DNA of 19,132 nucleotides, from positions 1-19,132 of the forward strand of contig USAC01000035.1 in NCBI GenBank assembly GCA_900552475.1, read 5' to 3'. The DNA comes from an uncultured Eubacteriales bacterium. Its GTDB lineage: Bacteria > Bacillota > Clostridia > Oscillospirales > Oscillospiraceae. Position 1 is the first letter of the stretch, and each line of letters starts with the position of its first letter. The notes beneath the pieces are model-generated. The model was not told the origin of the DNA. It saw only the letters and a list, made by a program, of their open reading frames with translations, and did no database searches. Below are positions 6,869 to 13,971 of this stretch, piece by piece. The position numbers and the translations under genes are program-made.

Positions 6869-6897
6869 ATCTTAGCACCGTTTTTAGCGCTTTGCAA
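6869..6897 (-). promoter_or_regulatory. Promoter of the leader-LctP-dehydrogenase-ilvE operon
   Basis: A TTGCAA -35 box (6897-6892) and a TAAGAT -10 box (6874-6869) on the minus strand are 17 bp apart. The predicted start is near 6862, 46 nt before the leader ATG. Confidence 0.8.
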
Positions 6898-7063
6898 GAG
6901 TGAAGCCCGCAAAAGAAAAAAGATCGGCCATGCGCACAAAACGAACCAGCATAGTAGGGAAGCATGTTGTCGATTCTGAACGCAAAATGGCGTGCGGCAG
7001 CGCGTTTTGTCACGGGAAACTCAAAAATTTTCAGCTCACCTGACACTTTTTTGATTTTGCCTG
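6898..7063. other. Intergenic spacer between divergent promoters
   Basis: These 166 bp separate the leader promoter on the minus strand from the serC promoter on the plus strand. The part near 7020-7065 is AT-rich. No gene, RNA or clear operator was recognised. A 94-codon open frame on the minus strand crosses it but starts at no ribosome site and overlaps both promoters. Confidence 0.5.
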
Positions 7064-7092
7064 TTGATTCTGCGGCGGACTTGCCGTATACT
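7064..7092 (+). promoter_or_regulatory. Promoter of serC-serA
   Basis: A TTGATT -35 box (7064-7069) and a TATACT -10 box (7087-7092) are 17 bp apart. The predicted start is near 7099, giving a leader of about 77 nt. Confidence 0.78.
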
Positions 7093-7094
7093 AT

Positions 7095-7126
7095 ATATGT
7101 GCAGGCCAGACCGCGCCGGCACATAT
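7095..7126 (+). promoter_or_regulatory. Inverted repeat at the serC transcription start
   Basis: ATATGTGC (7095-7102) and GCACATAT (7119-7126) are perfect 8-bp arms, with a further inner GGC/GCC pairing. The repeat begins 2 bp after the -10 box. It could be a repressor operator or a 5' stem-loop in the mRNA. It is not a simple terminator: the nearest T-run starts about 14 nt later. Confidence 0.4.
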
Positions 7127-7175
7127 CCGACTGAAACGTTTTTTTCCACATTCAACAAAACAGGAGGAAATGAAG

Positions 7176-8261
7176 ATGAAGTATAACCGTACATTCAACT
7201 TCTCCGCCGGCCCCGCCATGATGCCGGAGCCCGTTCTGGAGGAGATCCGCGACGAGATGATGAACTACCGCGGCAGCGGCATGTGCGTCATGGAGATGAG
7301 CCACCGCTCCAAGGTGTTCCAGCAGATTGCCGACGAGGCCGAGGCCGACCTGCGCGCGCTGATGGGCATTCCCGATAACTACAAGGTGCTGTTCATTCAG
7401 GGCGGCGGTACGCTGGAGTTTGCGATGGTGCCGATGAACCTGATGAAAAACGGCAAGGCCTGCTATGTCGAGACGGGCACCTGGTCGAAGAAGGCCATCG
7501 CCGAGGCGAAGAAGTACGGGGACGTCACCGTCGTCGCCTCCTCCGCCGACAAGAACTATTCCTACATCCCCGACTGCTCCGATCTCGACATCCCGGACGA
7601 TGCCGACTATGTCTACATCTGTGAAAATGAGACGATCAACGGCACGACGTGGCACAAGCTGCCGAACACGAAGGGGCATGTCCTCGTCGCCGACCAGTCC
7701 TCCATGTTCCTCTCCCGCCCCTGCAATGTCGCCGATTACGGTTTGATTTGGGCGGGCGTGCAGAAGAACGTCGGCCCGGCGGGCATGTCGGTCGCGATCA
7801 TCCGCGAGGATCTGCTGCGCGACGATCTGGATCCGAAGGTTCCGGCCTATCTGCGCTATAAGCTGCACGCCGACAACGACTCCATGTACAACACCCCCAA
7901 CTGCTGGGCGATCTACTGCTGCGGCAAGGTGTTCAAGTATCTGCGCTCCATCGGCGGGCTCGAGGAGATGCAGCGCCGCAACGAGGAGAAGGCCAAGGTG
8001 CTTTATGACTTCCTCGACAGCTCCAGGCTCTTCAAGGGGACGGTCGTTCCCGCTGACCGCAGCCTGATGAATGTCCCGTTCTCCACCGGCGACAAGGATA
8101 CCGACGCCGCCGTCGTCGCCGCGACGAAGGAAGCGGGCTTCGATAACCTCAAGGGTCACCGCTCCGTGGGCGGCCTGCGCGCGTCCATCTACAACGCCAT
8201 GCCCAAGGAGGGCGTCGAGGCGCTGGTGGCGTTCCTGCGCGACTTCGAGGCGAAGCACTGA
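7176..8261 (+). CDS. serC: Phosphoserine aminotransferase
   Basis: Cytosolic PLP enzyme (361 aa) converting 3-phosphohydroxypyruvate and glutamate to 3-phosphoserine, the second step of serine synthesis. It opens with the family signature NFSAGPAMMPEPVLEE. The cofactor lysine is K197 in WAGVQKNVGPAGM, and the C-terminal GHRSVGGLRASIYNAMP block is present. The usual GGASxQF motif is GGGTLEF here. The ATG at 7176 lies 8 nt after AGGAGG; the ATG at 7170 is too close to it. It is the first gene of serC-serA, 68 bp ahead of serA, so both enzymes on the route from 3-phosphoglycerate to phosphoserine are co-transcribed; serB is not in the window. Confidence 0.97.
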   Translation: MKYNRTFNFSAGPAMMPEPVLEEIRDEMMNYRGSGMCVMEMSHRSKVFQQIADEAEADLRALMGIPDNYKVLFIQGGGTLEFAMVPMNLMKNGKACYVETGTWSKKAIAEAKKYGDVTVVASSADKNYSYIPDCSDLDIPDDADYVYICENETINGTTWHKLPNTKGHVLVADQSSMFLSRPCNVADYGLIWAGVQKNVGPAGMSVAIIREDLLRDDLDPKVPAYLRYKLHADNDSMYNTPNCWAIYCCGKVFKYLRSIGGLEEMQRRNEEKAKVLYDFLDSSRLFKGTVVPADRSLMNVPFSTGDKDTDAAVVAATKEAGFDNLKGHRSVGGLRASIYNAMPKEGVEALVAFLRDFEAKH

Positions 8262-8329
8262 GCTTCGGCACCCTCGCCGGACGAGGGGATAGAGAGAAAC
8301 TGAATAAAGAGTAAAAAAGGAGATTGACC

Positions 8330-9235
8330 ATGCGTATTCTGGTGACCGACGGAATGGATAAGACCGCCATGGCGCAGCTGCGCGACATGGGCCATGAGGT
8401 AGTAGAGCAGTTTTATGAGCCGGAGGAGCTGGGCGCGGCGCTGCGCGATTTCGACGCGGTCGTCGTCCGCTCCAAGACGAAAGTTCGCAAAAACCACATC
8501 GACGAGGCGAAGGGCGGCAAGCTCCGCCTGATCATCCGCGGCGGCGTGGGCGTCGACAACATCGACGTCGACTATGCCCGCTCCTGCGGCATCGCCGTGC
8601 GCAACACCCCCGGCGCGTCCTCCGCGTCCGTGGCGGAGCTGGCGCTGGCGCATATGTTTGCCTGCGCCCGCTATATCTCCATCGCGGGCCACACCATGCG
8701 TGAGGACAAGTGGGAGAAGAAGGCCTACGGCAAGGGCATCGAGCTCGGCGGCAAGACGCTCGGCATCATCGGCTTCGGCCGCATCGGCCAGGCGCTGGGC
8801 GTCATGGCCCGTGCGCTGGGCATGCACGTCATCGCCTACAGCCGCACCCGCCGCCCCGAGGTCGAGCAGGCCACGGGCGTGGCGTATGTGGAGCTCGACG
8901 AGCTGCTGGCAAAGTCCGATTTCATCTCCCTGCACGCGCCCGCCGCTGACGGCGGCCCGATCGTCACGGCAGAGACCATCGCCAGGATGAAGGACGGCGT
9001 CGTGATCGTGAACACCTCCCGCGGCGTGAACGTCGACGAGGACGTGCTGCTCGCCGCGCTCGAGAGCGGCAAGGTGCGCGCCGCCGGACTCGACGTCTAC
9101 GCCGAGGAGCCGACGCACAACCACGCGCTCTACAGCCACCCCATGGTCTCCTGCACGCCGCACATCGGCGCGGCAACCGTCGAGGCGCAGAAGCGCATCG
9201 GCTCGGAGATCGTGGACATCATCCGCGAGGCGTAA
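8330..9235 (+). CDS. serA: D-3-phosphoglycerate dehydrogenase, short form
   Basis: NAD-dependent D-2-hydroxyacid dehydrogenase (301 aa), most likely oxidising 3-phosphoglycerate to 3-phosphohydroxypyruvate, the first step of serine synthesis. It has the N-terminal substrate domain with RGGVGVDNID, the Rossmann motif GFGRIG (148-153), and the catalytic Arg/Glu/His set R231 (NTSRG), E260 (YAEEP) and H278 (TPHIG). There is no C-terminal ACT domain, so it is the short type that lacks the usual ACT-mediated serine inhibition. The ATG at 8330 has AAGGAG 7-8 nt before it; a TTG two codons earlier is rejected. Adjacency to serC supports this substrate over other D-hydroxyacids. Confidence 0.94.
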   Translation: MRILVTDGMDKTAMAQLRDMGHEVVEQFYEPEELGAALRDFDAVVVRSKTKVRKNHIDEAKGGKLRLIIRGGVGVDNIDVDYARSCGIAVRNTPGASSASVAELALAHMFACARYISIAGHTMREDKWEKKAYGKGIELGGKTLGIIGFGRIGQALGVMARALGMHVIAYSRTRRPEVEQATGVAYVELDELLAKSDFISLHAPAADGGPIVTAETIARMKDGVVIVNTSRGVNVDEDVLLAALESGKVRAAGLDVYAEEPTHNHALYSHPMVSCTPHIGAATVEAQKRIGSEIVDIIREA

Positions 9236-9249
9236 TATCTCCTCTTTTT

Positions 9250-9323
9250 CAAAAGGCGAGACCTTTTGGCAAAGAAAGTTTCGCTCCGAACCGCGCATTT
9301 TGTGCGCGCAGCACACAAAATGC
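9250..9323 (+). repeat. Palindromic intergenic element after serA (copy A)
   Basis: Two hairpins follow the serA stop. CAAAAGG-cgaga-CCTTTTG (9250-9268) has a 7-bp stem. GCATTTTGTG (9295-9304) and CACAAAATGC (9314-9323) form a 10-bp stem. The first hairpin and the following GTTTCGCT (9278-9285) resemble, on the other strand, the element that overlaps the pgcA stop (16516-16478). Neither hairpin has a proper U-tract directly after it, so these are not the main terminator. Confidence 0.5.
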
Positions 9324-9342
9324 ACTCTGAGACTTTTTAAAC

Positions 9343-9381
9343 AAACAGAGAGACGTGACCGGCGGTCACGTCTCTCTGTTT
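9343..9381 (+). terminator. Shared terminator between serA and the ilv operon
   Basis: AAACAGAGAGACGTGACC (9343-9360) and its perfect complement (9364-9381) make an 18-bp stem with a GGC loop. T-rich sequence lies on both sides (CTTATTTT to the right; TTTAAAAAG on the minus strand), so it can end serC-serA transcripts and those of the opposing ilv operon. Confidence 0.9.
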
Positions 9382-9383
9382 GC

Positions 9384-10625
9384 TTATTTTCCTTCTGTCT
9401 GCGTTTTGCAGGCCAGCGCGTCTACGAACTGGCGGGCGGTGCGGCCGGAGCGGCTGCCTGCGCGCACCTGCCATGTGGCGGCGGCCTTGCGCAGCTCCTC
9501 GTCCGTCAGGCTGCCCGCGCCTGTGCGGCGGAAGAGCGCGGAGACGATGCCCTGATACTCGTCGAACGTCGGTGCGGGGTAGAAAATCTGCAGGCCGAAG
9601 CGGCTCGAGAGGGAGAGCTTCTCCTCCATCGTGTCCGAGCGGTGGATGTCGCCGTCGTGCTCCATGTCGCTGCGGTCGCGCCAGATCTCGCGCACGAGGT
9701 GGCGGCGGTTGGACGTGGCGTAGATGCGCACGTTTTCGGGTGCGGCCTCAGCCCCGCCCTCCATGACCGCCTTGAGGTACTTGTAGGACGTCTCATTCTC
9801 CTCGAAGGACAGGTCGTCGAGGAAGAGGATGAAGCGGTAATTCCGCGATTTGATCTGGCGCAGGATGGCGGGAATGAGCGCGTACTGATCCTTGTAGATC
9901 TCGATCAGGCGCAGGCCCTGCGCCGCGTACTCGTTGGCGATGGCCTGAATGCTCGTGGACTTGCCGGTGCCGGCATCGCCGTAGAGCAGGACGTTGTTCG
10001 CGTGGTGCCCGGCGAGGAAGGACTCGGTATTCGCGAGAAGCTGCTGCTTCTGCTTTTCGTAGCCGACGAGGTCACCCAGCCGCACGGGCAGGCGCTCCTC
10101 CACTGGCGTGAGACGTGCGCCGCCGGGCGCGCTCTCGGCGCGGAACACCTGTCCCAGACCGAGCAGGCCGACGCCGCGCGTGCGGTAGAAGTCCGTGAGC
10201 CGCGCGAGCATCTGCGCGGGGCAGTCCGCCTGCGCAAGCGCCGCGGCCAGCTCCGTGAGCAGCGCACCGTCCCCAGTGCACCGTCCCTCGTGGTGGAAGT
10301 CGCGCAGCAGCGGCCATGCGTCCGCGTCCGGAAGCGGCGCGTCAAAGAGCGCGCGCAGGCGCTCCATATCGCGCAGGGCGAGCGCGTACAGCGTGTCCTG
10401 CGGTGCCTGCCGCCGCTCACAGGCGAGCGAGAACGGGTTTTCGCTCCCGACGAGCGCCTGCGCAAGGCAGCAGTGCCAGAGGTCACCCTGCCAGCCGCCG
10501 CGCACGGCGCGGACGACGAGCTCGCTGCGCGCCGCTGCGTCGGAGGAGAGCAGCCGCTGCGGCAGGCTCCCCTCCGGCAGGCGGAAGAGGATCAGATCGG
10601 ACAATAGATTCTGCATACCGTCCAT
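9384..10625 (-). CDS. DUF815-family AAA+-like ATPase
   Basis: A 413-residue P-loop ATPase of the DUF815 family; its cellular role is not established. A divergent N-terminal half (about 1-180) precedes the ATPase core with Walker A GDAGTGKST (216-224) and Walker B FILFLDD (265-271), followed by IYATSNRRHLV (sensor-like) and SLSSRFGLQIFY. I chose the ATG at 10625, which has GAGG 6 nt before it; a GTG at 10637 overlaps the ilvD stop as GTGA but lacks a ribosome site. It is the last gene of the ilv operon and so is probably co-transcribed and translationally coupled to ilvD. A role in BCAA synthesis is not implied by the domain. Confidence 0.88.
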   Translation of the reverse strand: MDGMQNLLSDLILFRLPEGSLPQRLLSSDAAARSELVVRAVRGGWQGDLWHCCLAQALVGSENPFSLACERRQAPQDTLYALALRDMERLRALFDAPLPDADAWPLLRDFHHEGRCTGDGALLTELAAALAQADCPAQMLARLTDFYRTRGVGLLGLGQVFRAESAPGGARLTPVEERLPVRLGDLVGYEKQKQQLLANTESFLAGHHANNVLLYGDAGTGKSTSIQAIANEYAAQGLRLIEIYKDQYALIPAILRQIKSRNYRFILFLDDLSFEENETSYKYLKAVMEGGAEAAPENVRIYATSNRRHLVREIWRDRSDMEHDGDIHRSDTMEEKLSLSSRFGLQIFYPAPTFDEYQGIVSALFRRTGAGSLTDEELRKAAATWQVRAGSRSGRTARQFVDALACKTQTEGK

Positions 10626-10633
10626 GTAAGGCC

Positions 10634-12295
10634 TCACAGCAGAATCGCGCCGCGGTCAGCGGAGCTGACGGAGCGGGCGTAGCGCTTGAGATAGCCGCTC
10701 TGGATGCGCGGCGGCGGGCAGACCCATGTCTTGCGGCGCTCAGCCAGCTCCTCCTCACTCACGCAGAGCTGAATGGAGCGGGCGGGGATGTCGATTTCGA
10801 TCATGTCGCCCTCCTGCACAAGGCCGATGGGGCCGCCGGAGGCCGCCTCGGGGCTGACGTGGCCGATGGACGCGCCGCGCGTCGCGCCGGAGAAGCGCCC
10901 ATCGGTGATGAGCGCGACGTCCTTGTCGAGCCCCATGCCCGCGATGGCGGAGGTGGGGTTGAGCATCTCGCGCATGCCGGGGCCACCCTTCGGCCCCTCA
11001 TAGCGGATGACGACAACGTCGCCGGGGCGGATGCCGCCGGCATAGATGACGGCGATGGCCTCATCCTCGGAGTTGAAGACCCGCGCGGGGCCCTTGTGGC
11101 GCATCATCTCAGGCGCGACGGCGCTCTGCTTGACGACGCAGCCGTCGGGGGCGAGGTTGCCGTAGAGCACGGCGATGCCGCCGGTCCGGGAGTAGGGGTT
11201 ATCCAGCGGGCGGATGATCTCCTCATTGCGGTTTTCAACGTCCGCGAGGTTTTCGCCCACGGTCTTTCCGGTAACGGTCATGAGGGAGGTGTCGAGCAGG
11301 TTCGCACGCGTCAGCTCCTTCATGACGGCCCAGACGCCGCCCGCCTGCTCCAGATCCTCCATGAACGTGTCGCCCGCGGGGGCGAGGTGACAGAGGTTCG
11401 GCGTTTTCTCACTGATCTCATTGACCATGTGCAGATCCAGCTCGACACCAGCTTCGTGGGCGATGGCGGGCAGGTGCAGCATCGTGTTCGTCGAGCAGCC
11501 GAGCGCCATATCGACCGTCTCGGCGTTGTGGAAGGCGGCGGGCGTCATGATATCGCGCGGACGGATATTCTGCTCGACGAGCTTCATGATCTGCATGCCC
11601 GTGTGCTTGGCAAGGCGCAGGCGCGCGGAGTAGACGGCGGGGATGGTGCCGTTGCCGGGCAGCGCAATGCCGATGGCCTCGGTCAGGCAGTTCATGGAGT
11701 TGGCGGTGTACATGCCCGAGCAGCTGCCGCAGGTGGGGCAGGCGTTTTCCGTATAGTCGGAGACACCTGTCTCATCGAGCTTCCCGGCGTGATAGGCGCC
11801 GACGGCCTCGAACATGTGGCTCAGGCAGGTGCGGCGGCCGTCCGCAAGACGGCCCGCGAGCATCGGTCCGCCCGAGACAAAGATCGTCGGGATGTTGAGC
11901 CGCGCCGCGGCCATCAGCAGGCCGGGGACGTTTTTGTCGCAGTTGGGGATCATGACCAGACCGTCGAACTGGTGGGCCATGACCATGGCTTCGGTGGAGT
12001 CGGCGATCAGGTCGCGGGTGACGAGGGAATACTTCATGCCGACGTGCCCCATGGCGATGCCGTCGCACACGGCAATGGCCGGGAACATGACGGGCGTGCC
12101 GCCCGCGGCGCGGATACCGGCCTTGACGGCCTCGGCGATCTTGTCGAGGTTCATGTGGCCGGGGACAATCTCGTTATACGAGCTGACCACGCCGATCAGC
12201 GGGCGCGACAGCTCCTCGTCCGTATAGCCCAGGGCATACAGAAGGCTGCGGTTCGGCGCGCGCTCCACGCCGGATTTGATTTGCTCAGAACGCAT
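10634..12295 (-). CDS. ilvD: Dihydroxy-acid dehydratase
   Basis: Cytosolic iron-sulfur enzyme (553 aa) that dehydrates 2,3-dihydroxyisovalerate and 2,3-dihydroxy-3-methylvalerate to the 2-oxo acids for Val/Leu and Ile. The conserved blocks are CDGIAMGHVGM (from C77), PNCDKNVPG (cluster C119, metal-binding D120-K121) and CPTCGSCSGMYTANSM (cluster C192). The C-terminal part has GPKGGPGMREML and DGRFSG. GAAAGGAGA precedes the ATG. It sits 40 bp after ilvC and just before the DUF815 gene. Its product feeds IlvE, encoded in the other attenuated operon. Confidence 0.98.
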   Translation of the reverse strand: MRSEQIKSGVERAPNRSLLYALGYTDEELSRPLIGVVSSYNEIVPGHMNLDKIAEAVKAGIRAAGGTPVMFPAIAVCDGIAMGHVGMKYSLVTRDLIADSTEAMVMAHQFDGLVMIPNCDKNVPGLLMAAARLNIPTIFVSGGPMLAGRLADGRRTCLSHMFEAVGAYHAGKLDETGVSDYTENACPTCGSCSGMYTANSMNCLTEAIGIALPGNGTIPAVYSARLRLAKHTGMQIMKLVEQNIRPRDIMTPAAFHNAETVDMALGCSTNTMLHLPAIAHEAGVELDLHMVNEISEKTPNLCHLAPAGDTFMEDLEQAGGVWAVMKELTRANLLDTSLMTVTGKTVGENLADVENRNEEIIRPLDNPYSRTGGIAVLYGNLAPDGCVVKQSAVAPEMMRHKGPARVFNSEDEAIAVIYAGGIRPGDVVVIRYEGPKGGPGMREMLNPTSAIAGMGLDKDVALITDGRFSGATRGASIGHVSPEAASGGPIGLVQEGDMIEIDIPARSIQLCVSEEELAERRKTWVCPPPRIQSGYLKRYARSVSSADRGAILL

Positions 12296-12335
12296 GGCTT
12301 TCTCCTTTCCTGCGGCCCGTGGGGCCGGTGTATCC

Positions 12336-13358
12336 TCAGTTGGAGGCAGTGTCGAGGTCCTTGTCGCCGCCCCAGATCATGTTGCGGCGCAGCTCCTCGC
12401 CGACGATCTCCATCTGATGCTTGGCCAGCTGGTCGCGCTTGGAGTTGAAGAACGTGCGGCCGCAGCTCTTGTTCTCGGCGATCCAGCGGCCGGCGAAGGT
12501 GCCGTCCTGGATGTCGGACAGAACCGCGCGCATGCGGGCCTTCGTCTCCTCGTGGGGGATGACACGCGGGCCGGAGACATACTCGCCGAACTCGGCGGTG
12601 TCGGAGATGGAGTAGTTCATCGCGGCGACGCCGCCCTTGTTGATCAGGTCGATGATGAGCTTCATCTCGTGGATGCACTCGAAGTAGGCGTTCTCGGGCT
12701 CATAGCCGGCTTCAACCAGCACCTCAAAGCCGCAGCGCATCAGGTCGACGACGCCGCCGCAGAGGACGGTCTGCTCACCGAAGAGGTCGGTCTCGGTCTC
12801 GTCGTGGAAGGTCGTCTCCATCACGCCGGCACGCGCGCCGCCGATCCCGGCGATGTAGGCCAGAGCGATCTCATAGGCGCGGCCGGTGGCGTTCTGCTCG
12901 ACGGCGACAAGGCAGGGCACGCCCTTGCCGCTGACGTAGGTAGAACGGACGGTGTGGCCGGGGCCCTTGGGGGCCGCCATGAACACGTCGACGCCCGCGG
13001 GGGGGACGATCTGCTTATAGCGGATGTTGAAGCCGTGGGCAAAGGCCAGCGCGTTGCCCTCCTCGAGGTTGGGGGCGATATCCTTCTTGTAGACGTCGGC
13101 CTGCACCTCATCGTTGATCAGCATCATGACGATATCGGCCCACTTGGCGGCCTCAGGAACGGTCTTGACGGTCAGGCCGGCCTCCTCGGCCTTGGCCCAG
13201 TTCTTGGAACCGGCGCGCAGGCCGACACACACGTCGCAGCCGGAATCCTTCAGGTTCAGCGCGTGGGCGTGGCCCTGAGAGCCGTAGCCGATGATGGCGA
13301 TCTTCTTGCCGTTGAGGTAATTGATGTCGCAGTCCTTCTCATAGTACATTTTAGCCAT
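12336..13358 (-). CDS. ilvC: Ketol-acid reductoisomerase, class I
   Basis: Cytosolic enzyme (340 aa) that rearranges and reduces 2-acetolactate or 2-aceto-2-hydroxybutyrate with NAD(P)H and Mg2+. The Rossmann motif is GYGSQG (24-29) and the specificity loop reads LRAGSKNW, compatible with NADPH. The catalytic His is H108 (AFAHGFN); Mg ligands D191 and E195 lie in HDETETDLFGEQ. The single knotted C-terminal domain and the length mark the short class I form. AAAGGAG precedes the ATG. It lies 40 bp after ilvN and 40 bp before ilvD. Confidence 0.98.
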   Translation of the reverse strand: MAKMYYEKDCDINYLNGKKIAIIGYGSQGHAHALNLKDSGCDVCVGLRAGSKNWAKAEEAGLTVKTVPEAAKWADIVMMLINDEVQADVYKKDIAPNLEEGNALAFAHGFNIRYKQIVPPAGVDVFMAAPKGPGHTVRSTYVSGKGVPCLVAVEQNATGRAYEIALAYIAGIGGARAGVMETTFHDETETDLFGEQTVLCGGVVDLMRCGFEVLVEAGYEPENAYFECIHEMKLIIDLINKGGVAAMNYSISDTAEFGEYVSGPRVIPHEETKARMRAVLSDIQDGTFAGRWIAENKSCGRTFFNSKRDQLAKHQMEIVGEELRRNMIWGGDKDLDTASN

Positions 13359-13398
13359 GGTATATTTACTCCTTTACAAATAAATATCTATTATTCAC

Positions 13399-13953
13399 TC
13401 ACAGCAAGCTCTTGCCGAGATTGAATTCCGTGGTTTCCTTCCGCTCGTCGCGGATGGTGTGCTGGCCGCGCTCGAGGGCGACGATGCCGGTGCGGACAAG
13501 CTCAAGAATGCCGAACTCACGCAGCAGCGTCATGAGCGCTTCGCTCTTTGTCTCGTCACCGATGACTGCGAGCGTCAAGGACGCTGTCGACACATCGAGG
13601 ATGGACGCGCGGAAGATGTTTGCCAGCTGGATGACCTCGTTGCGCACGCTGCGGCTGTCGGCCCGCACCTTGCACAGCACCAGCTCGCGCCGGATGGAAT
13701 GCTCGGCGGAGAGAAGGCGCACGGAGTGGACGGGGACGAGCTTGGACAGCTGGCTCGTGATCAGCTGGGTCTGGTTTTCGTTGGTGAGCACCTCGATGGT
13801 GATGCGGGAGAGGGCGGGATCGTCCGTCGGGCCGACGGCGAGGGACTCGATGTTGAAGCCCTTGCGGGAGAACAGGCGGGAGACCTGAGAGAGGACGCCG
13901 GCCTCATTGTCCACAAGGACGGAGAGGGTGTGCAGGCTGGGGGTATCCGTCAT
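13399..13953 (-). CDS. ilvN: Acetolactate synthase small (regulatory) subunit
   Basis: A 184-residue regulatory subunit that activates the IlvB catalytic subunit and usually confers valine feedback inhibition. The N-terminal ACT domain is clear: HTLSVLVDNEAGVLSQVSRL followed by SRKGFNIESLAVG (about residues 8-42), and a second domain covers about 85-165. It is slightly longer than the common 160-170 residues because of a charged C-terminal tail. An AAAGGAG site precedes the ATG. The 18-bp gap after ilvB fits coupled expression of the two subunits. ilvH is an equivalent name. Confidence 0.95.
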   Translation of the reverse strand: MTDTPSLHTLSVLVDNEAGVLSQVSRLFSRKGFNIESLAVGPTDDPALSRITIEVLTNENQTQLITSQLSKLVPVHSVRLLSAEHSIRRELVLCKVRADSRSVRNEVIQLANIFRASILDVSTASLTLAVIGDETKSEALMTLLREFGILELVRTGIVALERGQHTIRDERKETTEFNLGKSLL

Positions 13954-13971
13954 GATGGTAGCTCCTTTCTG

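Noticed and set aside
6867..7151. 94-codon open frame on the minus strand between the leader and serC
   Set aside because: It covers two opposing promoters and has no ribosome site or recognisable sequence.
10626..10637. GTG start of the DUF815 gene overlapping the ilvD stop (GTGA)
   Set aside because: No ribosome site lies before it, while the ATG 12 bp further on has GAGG at good spacing. Coupling remains possible.
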